From contig JAVGWX010000013.1 of the NCBI GenBank assembly GCA_036924085.1, forward strand, positions 47,947,675 through 48,011,674: DNA of 64,000 bases, read 5' to 3'. Position 1 is the first letter of the stretch; every line of letters begins with the position of its first letter. The DNA comes from Ariolimax columbianus (lineage: Eukaryota; Mollusca; Gastropoda; Stylommatophora; Arionidae). The notes under the pieces were generated by a model. The model saw only the letters and a list, made by a program, of their open reading frames with translations. It ran no database searches and was not told where the DNA came from. The position numbers and the translations under genes are program-made. This document shows, in pieces, positions 22,200-32,200 of this stretch.

Positions 22200-23772
22200 G
22201 GGTCTCGGCCAGTATATTTCTCATTACCCTGGCTAACATTATCTGATCAGTGTGTTTTGCCTGACCCTGGCTAACATTGTCTGATCAGTGTGTTTTGCCT
22301 GACCCTGGCTAAAATTGGTTTTGCCTGACCCTGGCTAACATTGGTTTTGCCTGACCCTGGCTAACAGCGTCTGATCAGTATATTTCTCCTGACCCTGACT
22401 AGCATTGTCTGATCAATGTGTTTTGCCTGGCCCTGGCTAACATTGTCTGATCAGTGTATTTTGCCTGACCCTGGCTAACATTGTCTGATCAGTGTGTTTT
22501 GCCTGACCCTGGCTAACATTGGTTTTACCTGACCCTGGCTAACATTGGTTTTGCCTGACCCTGGCTAACATTGTCTGATCAGTGTGTTTTGACTGACCCT
22601 GGCTAACATTGTCTGATCAGTATGTTTTGCCTGACCCTGGCTAACATTGGTTTTGCCTGACCCTGGCTAACATTTTTTTTGCCTGACCCTGGCTAACATT
22701 GTCTGGTCAGTGTGTTTTGCCTGACCCTGGCTAACATTGTCTGATCAGTGTGTTTTGCCTGACCCTGGCTAACATTGTCTGGTCAGTGTGTTTTGCCTGA
22801 CCCTGGCTAACAATGTCTGATCAGTGTATTTTGCCTGATCCTGGCTAAAATTGGTTTTGCCTGACCCTGGCTAACATTGGTTTTGCCTGACCCTGGCTAA
22901 CATTGTCTGATCAGTGTGTTTTGCCTGATCCTGGCTAACATTGTCTGATCAGTGTGTTTTGCCTGACCCTGGCTAACATTGTCTGTTCAGTGTGTTTTGC
23001 CTGACCGTGGCTAAACATTGGTTTTGCCTGACCCTGGCTAACATTGGTTTTGCCTGACCCTGGCTAACAGTGTCTGATCAGTATATTTCTCCTGACCCTG
23101 ACTAGCATTGTCTGATCAGTGTGTTTTGACTGGCCCTGGCTAACATTGTCTGATCAGTGTGTTTTGCCTGACCCTGGCTAACATTGTCTCATCAGTGTGT
23201 TTTGCCTGACCCTGGCTAACATTGTCTGGTCAGTGTGTTTTTCCTGACCCTGGCTAACATTGTCTGATCAGTGTGTTTTGCCTGACCCTGGCTAACATTG
23301 GTTTTGCCTGACCCTGGCTAACAGTGTCTGATCAGTATATTTCTCCTGACCCTGACTAGCATTGTCTGATCAGTGTGTTTTGACTGGCCCTGGCTAACAT
23401 TGTCTGATCAGTGTGTTTTGCCTGACCCTGGCTAACATTGTCTGGTCAGTGTGTTTTGCCTGACCCTGGCTAACATTGTCTGATCAGTGTGTTTTGCCTG
23501 ACTCTGGCTAACATTGGTTTTGCCTGACGCTGGCTAACATTGGTTTTGCCTGACCCTGGCTAACATTGTCTCATCAGTGTGTTTTTCCTGACCCTGGCTA
23601 ACATTGTCTGGTCAGTGTGTTTTGCCTGACCCTGGCTAACATTGTCTGATCAGTGTGTTTTGCCTGACCCTGGCTAACATTGCTTTTTCCTGACCCTGGC
23701 TAACACTGTCTGATCAGTGTGTTTTGCTTGACTCTGGCTAACATTGTCTGATCAGTGTGTTTTGCCTGACCA
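22200..23772. repeat. 38/26-bp satellite, about 45 copies
   Basis: Long units contain ctgaccctggctaacattg followed by tctgatcagtgtgttttgc (38 bp). Short units (about 26 bp) lack the tctgatcagtgt half. A multi-unit motif ending agtatatttctcctgacc recurs at about 22.38, 23.08 and 23.33 kb, showing higher-order duplication. A short array of the same sequence in reverse complement is at 43100-43375. Confidence 0.95.
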
Positions 23773-24118
23773 GACGTTAGCGTTATCGTCTCTCAAAACC
23801 AGTATAAAACCGTTGTCTCCGAACTGGCTACAATATCATCAGACACGAGCTGAACGAACACTCCCCCCCTCCCCCAAATTCAAGAGAGGTACGACGAGTC
23901 CATGTTACTGTGGCCTGGCAAACATGATAGCACCACATGCACTTCAGGATTGCACACAGCATACAGATCTAAGTGTAAGGATGTGACCCACGTCGACTCT
24001 GTGAAATACTTGGAATACTTGTAGACATGGTATTCAAACAGGCATATTAATGTTTGCGTCTAGGTAGAAGAAGATTTCGTCTGCTATTCGCAGAAAATAT
24101 TTGAACTTACTACGCACT
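23773..24118. other. no gene recognised
   Basis: Nothing supported between satellite and SINE. Confidence 0.4.
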
Positions 24119-24300
24119 ACCAGATGGTCTCGAGGTAAGGTGTTTTCCCGTGGAACTTCCCATGATGATCGAACTATTGTGTTCATTGTCGATCACGTTA
24201 AAAATCGCTTGGCAGTTAGAACACGAAAAAGTTTAACACTCGCCACCCGGACAAAATTCGAAACTCTAGTTAAAAAGCTATTAAGATTATTTATTATTCA
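24119..24300 (+). mobile_element. SINE family 3, copy 3 (decayed)
   Basis: Head gtctcgaggtaaggtgt, then cgttaaaaatcgcttggca, ccggacaaaattc and gttaaaaagctatt as in copy 2. The B-box region is lost and the 3' block is short. Confidence 0.7.
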
Positions 24301-24958
24301 CATGGACTCCTCTCGAAGACAAACCGTACTCAGTTTTCAAGCCTTGAAAAAGACATAACAATTTATTGAAGAATTCGATTTCCAGTCTAAATGAGCAATG
24401 ATTGGAGAAGTCACAAGAATTATAAGTTGTTCTCGCCTGCCATGTTTTCTATTGCGAAGTGCCTTGTATTGTGTATTGCACATAAGGGTGCATCTGATTT
24501 CAGTACGAATGTTTTATGTGTTTACATATTGCTTGGAACGGCATGCTGGTTTGAGGGCCGCTCCACAAGTCCTTTTGTCAAGATATTAGCCTCCCACTCC
24601 TACTCCGCCCCTCCCCCCTTCTGCCCCTCCCTTCTGCCCCCGCCCTCGCAACCTGCTGTATAAAGGTTCCAGCGATGAGCTCTTCACTCTTGGCGATGTT
24701 TCACTGGTAGTGCGTTAGACTGACTTTTCTTTAGTTCCCAGGCCGGATCTTAGAGAAATGTCAGGATCAGGTACAACATACTAACCTGCTATTTCTCCAT
24801 CGATTCCAGAGAGGACCAACCCCTCTTTGCCATCTGTCAATCATGAAGTGGGTTTGCAGGTGGCCGATCAAACCATATCGAGCCCTAATGCGCCTGTCAC
24901 ACTGAGCGTGGATGCGTGTGCGTATGTCAGTCTGTATGTTTGTCTGTCTGTCTTCTTC
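24301..24958. other. no gene recognised
   Basis: Includes a C-rich stretch at about 24595-24650. No gene or mobile element could be supported. Confidence 0.4.
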
Positions 24959-24959
24959 T

Positions 24960-25116
24960 TCTTTTTATGCGATTGTTCTCCATCTCCCGCTACCAAGCCA
25001 TGAACAGGGCTTTGCAAGTAGCAGGATGTAGTCCAGAGAACGGAATGCAACGTGTTGCTAATTTACAGTTTGACTGCAGTATTTGAACCTTTCGGTCTGA
25101 CACATCCGTCTTCGGC
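24960..25116 (+). repeat. dispersed repeat family D, copy 3 (5' half)
   Basis: From cgattgttctccatctcccg to cacatccgtcttcggcag, the 5' half of the family. It sits between two blocks of CTGT-type microsatellite (about 24925-24955 and 25115-25260). Confidence 0.8.
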
Positions 25117-25262
25117 AGCTCTGTCTGTTTGTCTGTCTGTTTTTCTGCCTGCCAGTCTGTCTGTCTGACTGCGTGTTTTTCTGTCTGTCTGTATGTATGC
25201 CTGTCTGCCTGCTTCTGTGCTTGCGTTCGCTCGTGTGTACGTGTGTATGTACATACGTATGC
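25117..25262. repeat. (CTGT)n-like microsatellite
   Basis: Imperfect tctg/gtct tetranucleotide tract. Cys/Val-rich and Lys/Gln-rich frames across it are artefacts. Confidence 0.85.
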
Positions 25263-25409
25263 CTGTCCCCGGGCGTTCAATCAAACCGGGACTTTTTGTT
25301 CTTGTTCTACCTGAATGGGTTTTAGTGGGCTGGAACTACTATCATTAGTTACGGACACTTGTGTCCTATTACAGCTAAGTGGCCCACTTGCCAAAAACCA
25401 GTCACGTGA

Positions 25410-25918
25410 CAAATAAATAAATATGGCGGAGAACACTGTTAGTGCTTGCATGGAACAGTGTGTTGTGTTAAAGTTTCGTGTAAAAGAAGGAGTGAAACTT
25501 GCATACATTTACATACAACTGCAATCATAATACGGTGATGAGAAACTCAGCCGCAGTAAGACATTTGAATGATGTAAACGTTTCAGAGAAAGCCATACTT
25601 CGTGAGGTATGATTCTGGCCGTGCTGGCTCTCAAACCCACCACAGTCATTCCTGTGAATATCAAGATGGTTGTACATAACTTTTTGGATCGCTCCAACTT
25701 ACAGCCAAAACCTCGCTCCAAGTTATTTCAACCTATTTGACCCCTAAAATAATTCCCTGAAGGTCAGAATTTCAGCACTGATGACGAAGTAAAACAGGCT
25801 GTCCTGGATTGGTCAGACATATTAACAAATCTTTCTACGCTGAAGCTTTTCAAGCATTACTTAAAATCTGGGACAAGTGCATTAATATTGCAGGAGATTA
25901 TATAAAACAATTAATTGC
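25410..25918 (+). pseudogene. internally deleted mariner-family transposase
   Basis: The 5' part reads MAENTVSACMEQCVVLKFRV then YGDEKLSRSKTFE and CKRFRE, a mariner N-terminal helix-turn-helix region. After PTTVIPVNIKMVV the sequence jumps to STDDEVKQAVLDW and, after a frameshift, FYAEAFQALLKIWDKCINIA with GDYIKQL, the transposase C-terminus. The middle, with all three catalytic acidic residues, is absent. About 170 codons remain of the roughly 340-350 usual for the family. It is a non-autonomous or dead copy. Terminal inverted repeats not located. Confidence 0.78.
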
Positions 25919-25954
25919 ATTTTGACTATATGATTTGATTTGAACGCCATTTGT

Positions 25955-26065
25955 GCGCGCGTATGCGTGTGTATGTGCGTACGTGCGTGTGTATGTGCTT
26001 ACGTGCGTGTATATGGGCGTACGTGTGTGTGTGTGGATGTATGTATGTATGTCTGTATGATTATG
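25955..26065. repeat. GT/GTAC-rich microsatellite
   Basis: Imperfect run of gtgtatgtgcgtacgtgcgt type. Confidence 0.85.
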
Positions 26066-26624
26066 TATATATAGTTTCTCAACAAGTTTTACACAGAATA
26101 AAAATAACATCTGGCGTGAGGGACACTCTCGGCAAAGGCGACCTACATATAAACATATGAAAAGACGGCGACGGTCTAGCATGATAAGTGCACTCTCGAG
26201 GCCTGTCATTCGGGTGACTGTTAGTCACTAGTGGATCGTAAGAAATCGACAGTGGCTGCTGACGTGGAAGCATTCAACGAGCTTCTGAGTTCTCAGTATC
26301 CATTTTATTTTTAACCTAGGCATCATTCGGCTGAGGTACTCATTCGGTGCTGGTTAAATTGGATCGTGTTGTGACCCGTGAGGAAACCACTGTTATTTTA
26401 TTGCGAGAGGTAGTCTACTGATCTTTCAATCCCTAATCTTAAACAACACACACTACAAAGTAGTAAGGTAAGTAGCATGTGCTTGGGATTACGTCGCTAA
26501 TTACAACCGCCACCTATTTGACTGTTATAAGTTTCTTGGCAAGCGTGAAGTACGGTAGGTTACCATTACTTTTTGTATGTGGAGGAGCGATCGCCCTATG
26601 AAAAAGAAAAAAAAACAAATGTTC
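26066..26624. other. no gene recognised
   Basis: Holds one degenerate unit of the ~70-bp repeat (about 26425-26480). No gene seen. Confidence 0.4.
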
Positions 26625-26715
26625 GTCAAGATGGACATTGTAGGAATCCAACCCGATGCCTTGGATTGTGAAAACTGAAAGAGTTTCGCCGCTAGGCCAC
26701 GCAACTTCCTGCAAG
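26625..26715 (-). mobile_element. isolated tRNA-like SINE head
   Basis: The minus strand reads gcgtggcctagcggcgaaac (A-box-like) and, about 30 nt on, gggttggattcctacaatg (B-box-like). No functional cloverleaf can be drawn, and the body does not match SINE families 1-4. Probably a head fragment of a further SINE family. Confidence 0.45.
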
Positions 26716-26959
26716 TAGTATAGTGATATAAATGTTTTTTGGGCCATTATTATCCATCGTTTAATCCACGTCGTTAAAATCCATCACATCGTTAAGCTAC
26801 ATCCACATAAGTGCAACGACCAATAATACAATAGAATCTTTGTTATCGATATACACATATGGTGTTTTTAGTCAAAAAAGCCTGGATCGGAATGAGATGC
26901 GGAGAATGGTCTAGAATGTTATCATGATGGAGCTACCAAGTTCACGTTGTCTACAGGTC

Positions 26960-27631
26960 CGGTAGTTTGTGTCCCACATCGTTACGGTGGCCAAACACAA
27001 CCTTCCTCTGGTTCGTGAGGCTCCCTACTGCACCGACATGGCTCCTTGTGATTTGTTACTGTTCCCCAAGCTGAAAGTGACCATGAGAAGACGTGGGATA
27101 CCGCGATCCAGCTGTACTACCGTCCCAAAGAGGTCTTCCTGAAATGCCGCGATCCAGCTGTACTACATTCCCAAAGAGGTCTTCCTGAAATGCCGCGATC
27201 CAGCTGTACTACATTCCCAAAGAGGTCTTCCTGAAATGCCGCGATCCAGCTGTACTACATTCCCAAAGAGGTCTTCCTGAAATGCCGCGATCCAGCTGTA
27301 CTACATTCCCAAAGAGGTCTTCCTGAAATGCCGCGATCCAGCTGTAATACATTCCCAAAGAGGTCTTCCTGAAATGCCGCGATCCAGCTGTACTACATTC
27401 CCAAAGAGGTCTTCCTGAAATGCCGCGATCCAGCTGTACTACATTCCCAAAGAGGTCTTCCTGAAATGCCGCGATCCAGCTGTACTACATTCCCAAAGAG
27501 GTCTTCCTGAAATGCCGCGATCCAGCTGTACTAAATTCCCAAAGAGGTCTTCCTGAAATGCTTCCAGCATTGGCGTAACCGCTGGAATAAGTGTGTGGAG
27601 TCCAAAGGCGAGAACTTTGAAAAGGTTTAGG
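26960..27631 (+). pseudogene. mariner-like transposase C-terminus carrying a 46-bp array
   Basis: Before the array the plus strand reads AKHNLPLVREAPYCTDMAPC then DLLLFPKLKVTMRRRG, the third-catalytic-residue region of mariner-like transposases (canonically Y-S-P-D-x-A-P-x-D; S-P is damaged here). After the array it reads EVFLKCFQHWRNRWNKCVES then KGENFEKV-stop, the normal C-terminus. Between them the segment IPKEVFLKC and the residues before it are repeated ten times. Nine extra 46-bp units equal 414 bp, so the net insertion keeps frame, though internal units pass through all frames and meet stops. Confidence 0.8.
27102..27561. repeat. 46-bp array, exactly 10 copies, within transposase
   Basis: Each unit runs from cgcgatccagctgtactac to ggtcttcctgaaatgc. 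Only the first unit (accgtccc), sixth (taatac) and last (taaatt) show substitutions. One reading frame of the unit is AIQLYYIPKEVFLKC, contiguous with FQHWRNRW downstream. Confidence 0.97.
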
Positions 27632-28165
27632 GTTTCAAACCCCTAGGTGACTAATTGTATTTTTCCGGCACATAGGTCGGATACTTTTTGAACACATCTC
27701 ATTTAGTGTACTTTCTATTTCAGTCTAAATTTTTGTTGTAAATGTCCGGTCCGGGTGGCCTTGATAACAAAAGAGACTTGAGAAACGCTGGCAAGGATGA
27801 TTGAGAGAGGTAATAAACAATAAAGAAACAATGAAAGAAAGAGATAGAAAGAAAAAGATAGAAAGAGAGTAAACAAGAGAGAAGATTTCAGAATAACAAT
27901 AGCACAAACGGAAATGATCGTGAAGATATTGATGTGGTAACTACAGACAATTTTGCCTGAAAAAAGACATTATGCAGCAAGAGGAGATATAACACAGTTC
28001 GACTTAACACTGGTGCATGCAAGGTAATGAAGTCCAGAATGAATACGCGGCACTTATAGTGTGCGTTGTTTGGATTCATTGTCGCCTCCGCGAGCTTGCA
28101 CAGTAAACCATTCATAATGTTAATGATGTACTATAATACTGAACGTTATACGTATTTTTAGAAAT
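27632..28165. other. no gene recognised
   Basis: A purine-rich gaaagaaagag patch lies at about 27825-27880. No gene or element otherwise supported. Confidence 0.4.
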
Positions 28166-28166
28166 A

Positions 28167-28943
28167 AAAGATAGTAAGTTGCCCATCACAGGCGATGCTG
28201 GCAATATCAACAGACGGTTTTGTCGTGATGATGTAACTTGCGCTGGGTTGGATTATAATGAGGAGGTAACTGCGCTGGTCATCAACCTCATTATCTATCT
28301 TGGACCAGTGGCAAGACATAAATCAAGAACACATGACGTAACACAGGCTGCAGGTACTCTGGTTCCATCCCTCTTGAGACCAGGAGTTGCTTGAAAACGT
28401 GTGAGATTCGATCGTGCGCGGTATCCATTCATCAATTGATTCTTTATTCTAGGAAGTAACATCATCACGCAGGAGACATTCCCATAAGTGACCCGTTCTC
28501 CTTTCAAGGCGCCAGCCAAGCATATATATATACTCATAGTCCTAGTCAGGTGTTGATTTCATGTTCTTCAGATCTTTCCAGACGGGACACACTTTCTCTC
28601 TTCTCCATTAGTCACTCCCAAATCTGTTATCCTCTACACATATACATTTTCTCGACCTCCTGTCTCATTATGATGCCGTAGACTGTCCATAACTGCTCTG
28701 ATCAACTCAACCCTGTCTCTCGTCATTACCGAGGTCGTTACCACAACTCGTCCAGCCACTGCACCAGCTCTTTCGTTGCCCCAGACGCCACCATGTCCCG
28801 GACAGTAGATCCATGTAACACCTTGTACACCAGAGCTGCCCAAAAGCGACGCCACCTACCTTCTTTGCATGCACCTTTCTATCATACACTATTCATCGCT
28901 TTGAGAGGCGAGCGCCTTACCTCTCGACCACGGCGACCATTAT
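28167..28943 (-). mobile_element. SINE family 2, copy 3, split by a LINE insertion
   Basis: The SINE runs from gttgcccatcacaggcgatg to about 28433 and resumes at 28891 with tttgagaggcgagcgcc and the tRNA-like head (minus strand: gtcgccgtggtcgagaggta). The interruption is bounded by the 7-bp direct repeat attcatc (28427-28433 and 28891-28897), as expected of a retrotransposon insertion. Confidence 0.78.
28434..28890 (-). pseudogene. 5'-truncated RNase H LINE inserted in a SINE
   Basis: The minus strand reads GVQGVTWIYCPGHGGVWGNE then RAGAVAGRVVVTT, the last RNase H motif (W-x-x-x-x-P-G-H-x-G-V-x-G-N-E-x-A), then DRVELIRAVMDSLRHHNE, typical of the C-terminal extension. The final catalytic Asp position reads G (R-A-G instead of R-A-D). 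About 270 nt of 3' UTR follow to the target duplication. No 5' part is present, consistent with incomplete reverse transcription. Confidence 0.75.
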
Positions 28944-28945
28944 AA

Positions 28946-29130
28946 AACTTTGTAGACATATAGTTTCTCATTCTAGTTTTATAGTTTCGTCACAAAGTGA
29001 CCAGCATACGATTCCAATGTCCATGCCTCCGGAAGTCACCCCCGCGAAGCTATGCTGTCGCTGGAGGGTCCTGAGCTGATGGATCTGGGGTTGTCATTGG
29101 CCATCTCTTTTCAAATCAGAGGACCAGAAC
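28946..29130. repeat. left inner arm of large inverted repeat
   Basis: Contains tttcgtcacaaagtgacc, ggaagtcacc and ggggttgtcattggcca. Its imperfect reverse complement is at 29710-29925, and the SINEs outside both arms are also inverted relative to each other. Estimated identity is about 75 percent by eye. Confidence 0.75.
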
Positions 29131-29709
29131 TGATCAGATCATAGATTTCACCAGCCGTATCCCCCCCCCCCCCCTCCTTCTGCCTCTACCCCGTTGTTTA
29201 TTTATAAATTGACTGCCCGTTAAGTAGTACGCTAATCAGGATACTGGGACATGGATTTCATAGATTTCGTCATAACATCTGCACGAGAAGCATCATATCT
29301 TATCACTATAACGATACAAATCTCAATATCTAACCAATGTGCAATATCTAGTGACAACGTATTTATATTTTTAGTTAATTCCTTCCTTTTTGTTATGGTA
29401 ACTGTTTATTTCACTACATCATTGGGGTAAGTTACTTTTCTTTCTTCCAAACGTTCCATGTCAACCATTCAAGACAATTTTTGATGTCTACGTTATTGAC
29501 TACTGTAGGCTACCAAGACGTAGTCAATTATAATCTTGCCGTTAGTATTACTGTTTCTTTACACAACCTGTTCTCGTTCAGATATCAAGAGCGAAATCTA
29601 CGAACATTATGCAGCATCCTCTTTAATACACATCTAAAGGGGCAGGGAATTTTCAAGTAAACGACAAAGGGTTGAAGCAGACGGAGTGGTATGCAGTTGG
29701 ATGGAACTA
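29131..29709. other. spacer between inverted arms
   Basis: Holds a poly-C run at about 29160-29177. No gene, SINE or LINE recognised. Confidence 0.5.
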
Positions 29710-29925
29710 GTGGAGTTATCGTCCCTGATCAGTACTGGCGCTCTGATCAGGAAAGAGTTGGCCAATGACAACCCCAAATCCATCAGCCCAGAGCACTTCA
29801 GCGCCAACATGACTGCGCCAGGTGACTTCGGGAGGAGTGAACATCCAATTGGTTTGCTGGTGACTTTATGACAAAACTACATAAACTGGAATGCGACACT
29901 GGTTGTCTATAGACTCTGCGAAGTG
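29710..29925. repeat. right inner arm of large inverted repeat
   Basis: Contains tggccaatgacaacccc, ggtgacttcgggagg and gtgactttatgacaaaac, complementary to the left arm. The 61-residue plus frame here is not conserved in the left arm, so it is not supported as a gene. Confidence 0.75.
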
Positions 29926-29929
29926 TTTT

Positions 29930-30242
29930 GGGGGTCGCTGTGGTCGAGAGGTCAGGCACTCGCCTCCCAAAGCGTTGAACAGAAACGGTGGACTATCGAA
30001 TTCCACAAATGTTAAAATGAACCCTGGTCTCACAGGAGGTGGGACTTGATTGTCTGCATCCTAAGTTGCCTCCAGTCGTCTTGACTCATGTCTTGTAACT
30101 GATCCAAGGTAGCTCGGGACCAGAGAGTGAGGTCGACGTCAAGCGCAGTTCTTGCTCCCTATAATCCAAATACAGAGCAAGTTACATCATCAAGACAAAA
30201 CCGTCTGTTGATGTGAATATCATCGATTGCGATGGACGATTA
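29930..30242 (+). mobile_element. SINE family 2, copy 4 (outer right arm)
   Basis: Head gtcgctgtggtcgagaggtc then aggcactcgcctccc; body ctggtctcacaggaggtggg, cagtcgtcttgactcat and tctgttgatgtgaatatc. Orientation is opposite to copy 3. Confidence 0.85.
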
Positions 30243-30629
30243 ATGTAGTGCCGTAAGTAGAGATTCAAATAGGCCGCCGATGTCAAGATCATAAAGGCTA
30301 GATTTGCTTTCCATTTGTCTAACACTGTACAGAACACGACTACATTCTCTTTGCAATGTCAGATTAGGCAAATCAACACCGAACTCAAGTAAATACAAGA
30401 ATGGGGAATGGCTGGGAAATATAGCATTTAACAAAGAGTTTAGTATTAATATTTTAGATCTAAACCAAAAGATGTGGCAGTCCTACACTTTGTATCAAGT
30501 TAGTGGCAAATATAGACTTGTTGCAAATAACAGGAGAACAAACAACATTGTTGCATTTTTAAAACGTTAACATTAGAAGACGATCCATAAAATTGACGAC
30601 TATCAATTTTGTAACAATTTCTTCCTTCG

Positions 30630-30775
30630 TTCTTGTTCTTCTCTTTCTTCCTCTTCTTCTTCTTCTTCTTCTTATTCTTATTCTTCTTCATCATCTTCTC
30701 CTTCCTTGTCTTTTTCTTTTTCTTCTTCCTCTTTTTCTGTCATCTTGATCTTCTTTATCTTTTTCCCCCTTCTTT
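30630..30775. repeat. (TTC)n-rich tract
   Basis: Pyrimidine-rich on the plus strand (tcttcttcttcttcttatt), complementary in composition to the purine tract starting at 31470. Confidence 0.88.
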
Positions 30776-30779
30776 TTTT

Positions 30780-31150
30780 GCTTATAGGCCTTTTGTCCAT
30801 GTTGGATTTGTAGACATGAAGCCAAATGTCCTTCGAGATCCCGGTGGCAGGTCCACAGCTTCTGTGCCAGCTCTGCTCCCTCTGGCCAGGGTTGCCATCC
30901 TAGGTCTTTGTATGCTGGCCAGTCCTGTAGGATGTGTTCTCATGGTCTGGACTCTGGTTCCATATGGGCAGTGACTTGCGTGTGATATCTTGAGCCATTA
31001 TAAGTGGCGCATTAGTCTGCAGTGGCCTGTTCTCATGCGAAAGATGGTGGTTTGCTGGTGTCTGTGGAGCTGGTGTGCTGAGTCAGGTCCATCGCTTACG
31101 TCCACATCTTTCTTCCATTTTGAGATGTACTGATTGGGGATGGTAGTTTT
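30780..31150 (-). pseudogene. RNase H-type LINE (family RH2), C-terminus, copy 2
   Basis: The minus strand reads NQYISKWKKDVDVSDGPDSA, TTIFRMRTGHCRLMRHL-stop, CPYGTRVQT and, after a frameshift, EHILQDWPAYKDL and AELAQKLWTCHRDLE. The layout is F-R-x-R-T-G-H, zinc-knuckle, L-W-x-x-H-x-D-L-E, as in the 42.3-kb copy. At least one stop and one frameshift. Confidence 0.75.
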
Positions 31151-31154
31151 TGCT

Positions 31155-31375
31155 AATCTATAAGACATGTGGACAAAATATGTTGACAAAATATGTGGAC
31201 AAAATTTTGACAAATGATGTGAACAAAATATGTGGACAAGATATGAGGACAATATATGGACAAATTATGTGGACAAAATATGTGAACAAAATATGTGGAC
31301 AAGATATGTGCACAAAATATGTGGACAAATTATGTGGATAAAATATTTGGACAAAATATGTGGACAGATTGTTTC
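31155..31375. repeat. 15-bp minisatellite, about 14 copies
   Basis: Units are variants of tatgtggacaaaata with single-base changes. It abuts the 5' (right-hand) end of the LINE remnant. Confidence 0.9.
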
Positions 31376-31469
31376 GTCCTGCTGCTTGTTTTGGGCAGAC
31401 TTGAAATTCCTACTTTTTAATTGAGTTCATTATATGTCAATGCTAACTGCAATATAATGTAACAATGAC

Positions 31470-32200
31470 GAAGAAGAAGGAGAGCTAAGGGAAACGAATA
31501 GAACAACGAAGAAGGAAGAAAGATGAGGACAGAAGAAGGAATAAAGAAGAAGAAAGAAGAAGTTATAACGAAGAAAGAAGAATGAAGAACGAAGAAGGAA
31601 ACAGAAGAAGAAAAAGAAGAACCGGGTGTCGAAGAAGGAGAAGAAGGCGAAAGATGGGGAGCAGGAGAATATGATGAAGAAAAATATAAAAAAGAAAGAG
31701 GAAAGAAAATAGATGCAAGATAAAAGAAGGAAAGATTAAAGAAGAAAAAAATAAAGAAGAAAGAATTAGGAAAAAGGAGGAAAAGGAAACAAGCAGAAGA
31801 AGGAAGAATGAAGCGGTAGGTAGGAAGAAATAGAAAAAGAAGAAGACGACGAATAAGAATGAGAAGAAGAAGAAGAGGAATAAGAAGAAGGAGAATAAGA
31901 AAAAAGACAGAAAAAACCGAAATAGAAAGAAGTACAAAAAAAGAAAGAAGAAGGAGGTTGAAGGAGCATGACGAAGGGAGAAGACAAAGAAAGGAAGAAG
32001 TGGAACAAACACGAAGAATAACGAAAAGGAGAAGAAAAAGAAGAACAGAAAGAAGAAGAAAATGAAGACTACGAACAAGAAGAACAAGAACCAGAAGAAG
32101 AGTTAGGAAATGGAAGAGAAGATGAAGAAGAGGAGGACAAAAAGATGAAAACAAAAAGAAAGTACACGATGAATAAATGATGACGAAAATAAAGATGAAA
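31470..32200. repeat. polypurine (GAA/AAG)n tract
   Basis: About 730 bp of plus-strand sequence is almost entirely G and A in gaagaa-type runs with few interruptions. Frames of 174 and 245 residues on the minus strand (Phe/Leu/Ser only) are artefacts. Confidence 0.93.

Noticed and set aside
22200..23770. CRISPR-like regularly spaced repeats
   Set aside because: There are no unique spacers; the whole unit is repeated. The surroundings are eukaryotic, with LINEs and SINEs. The same applies to the other arrays.
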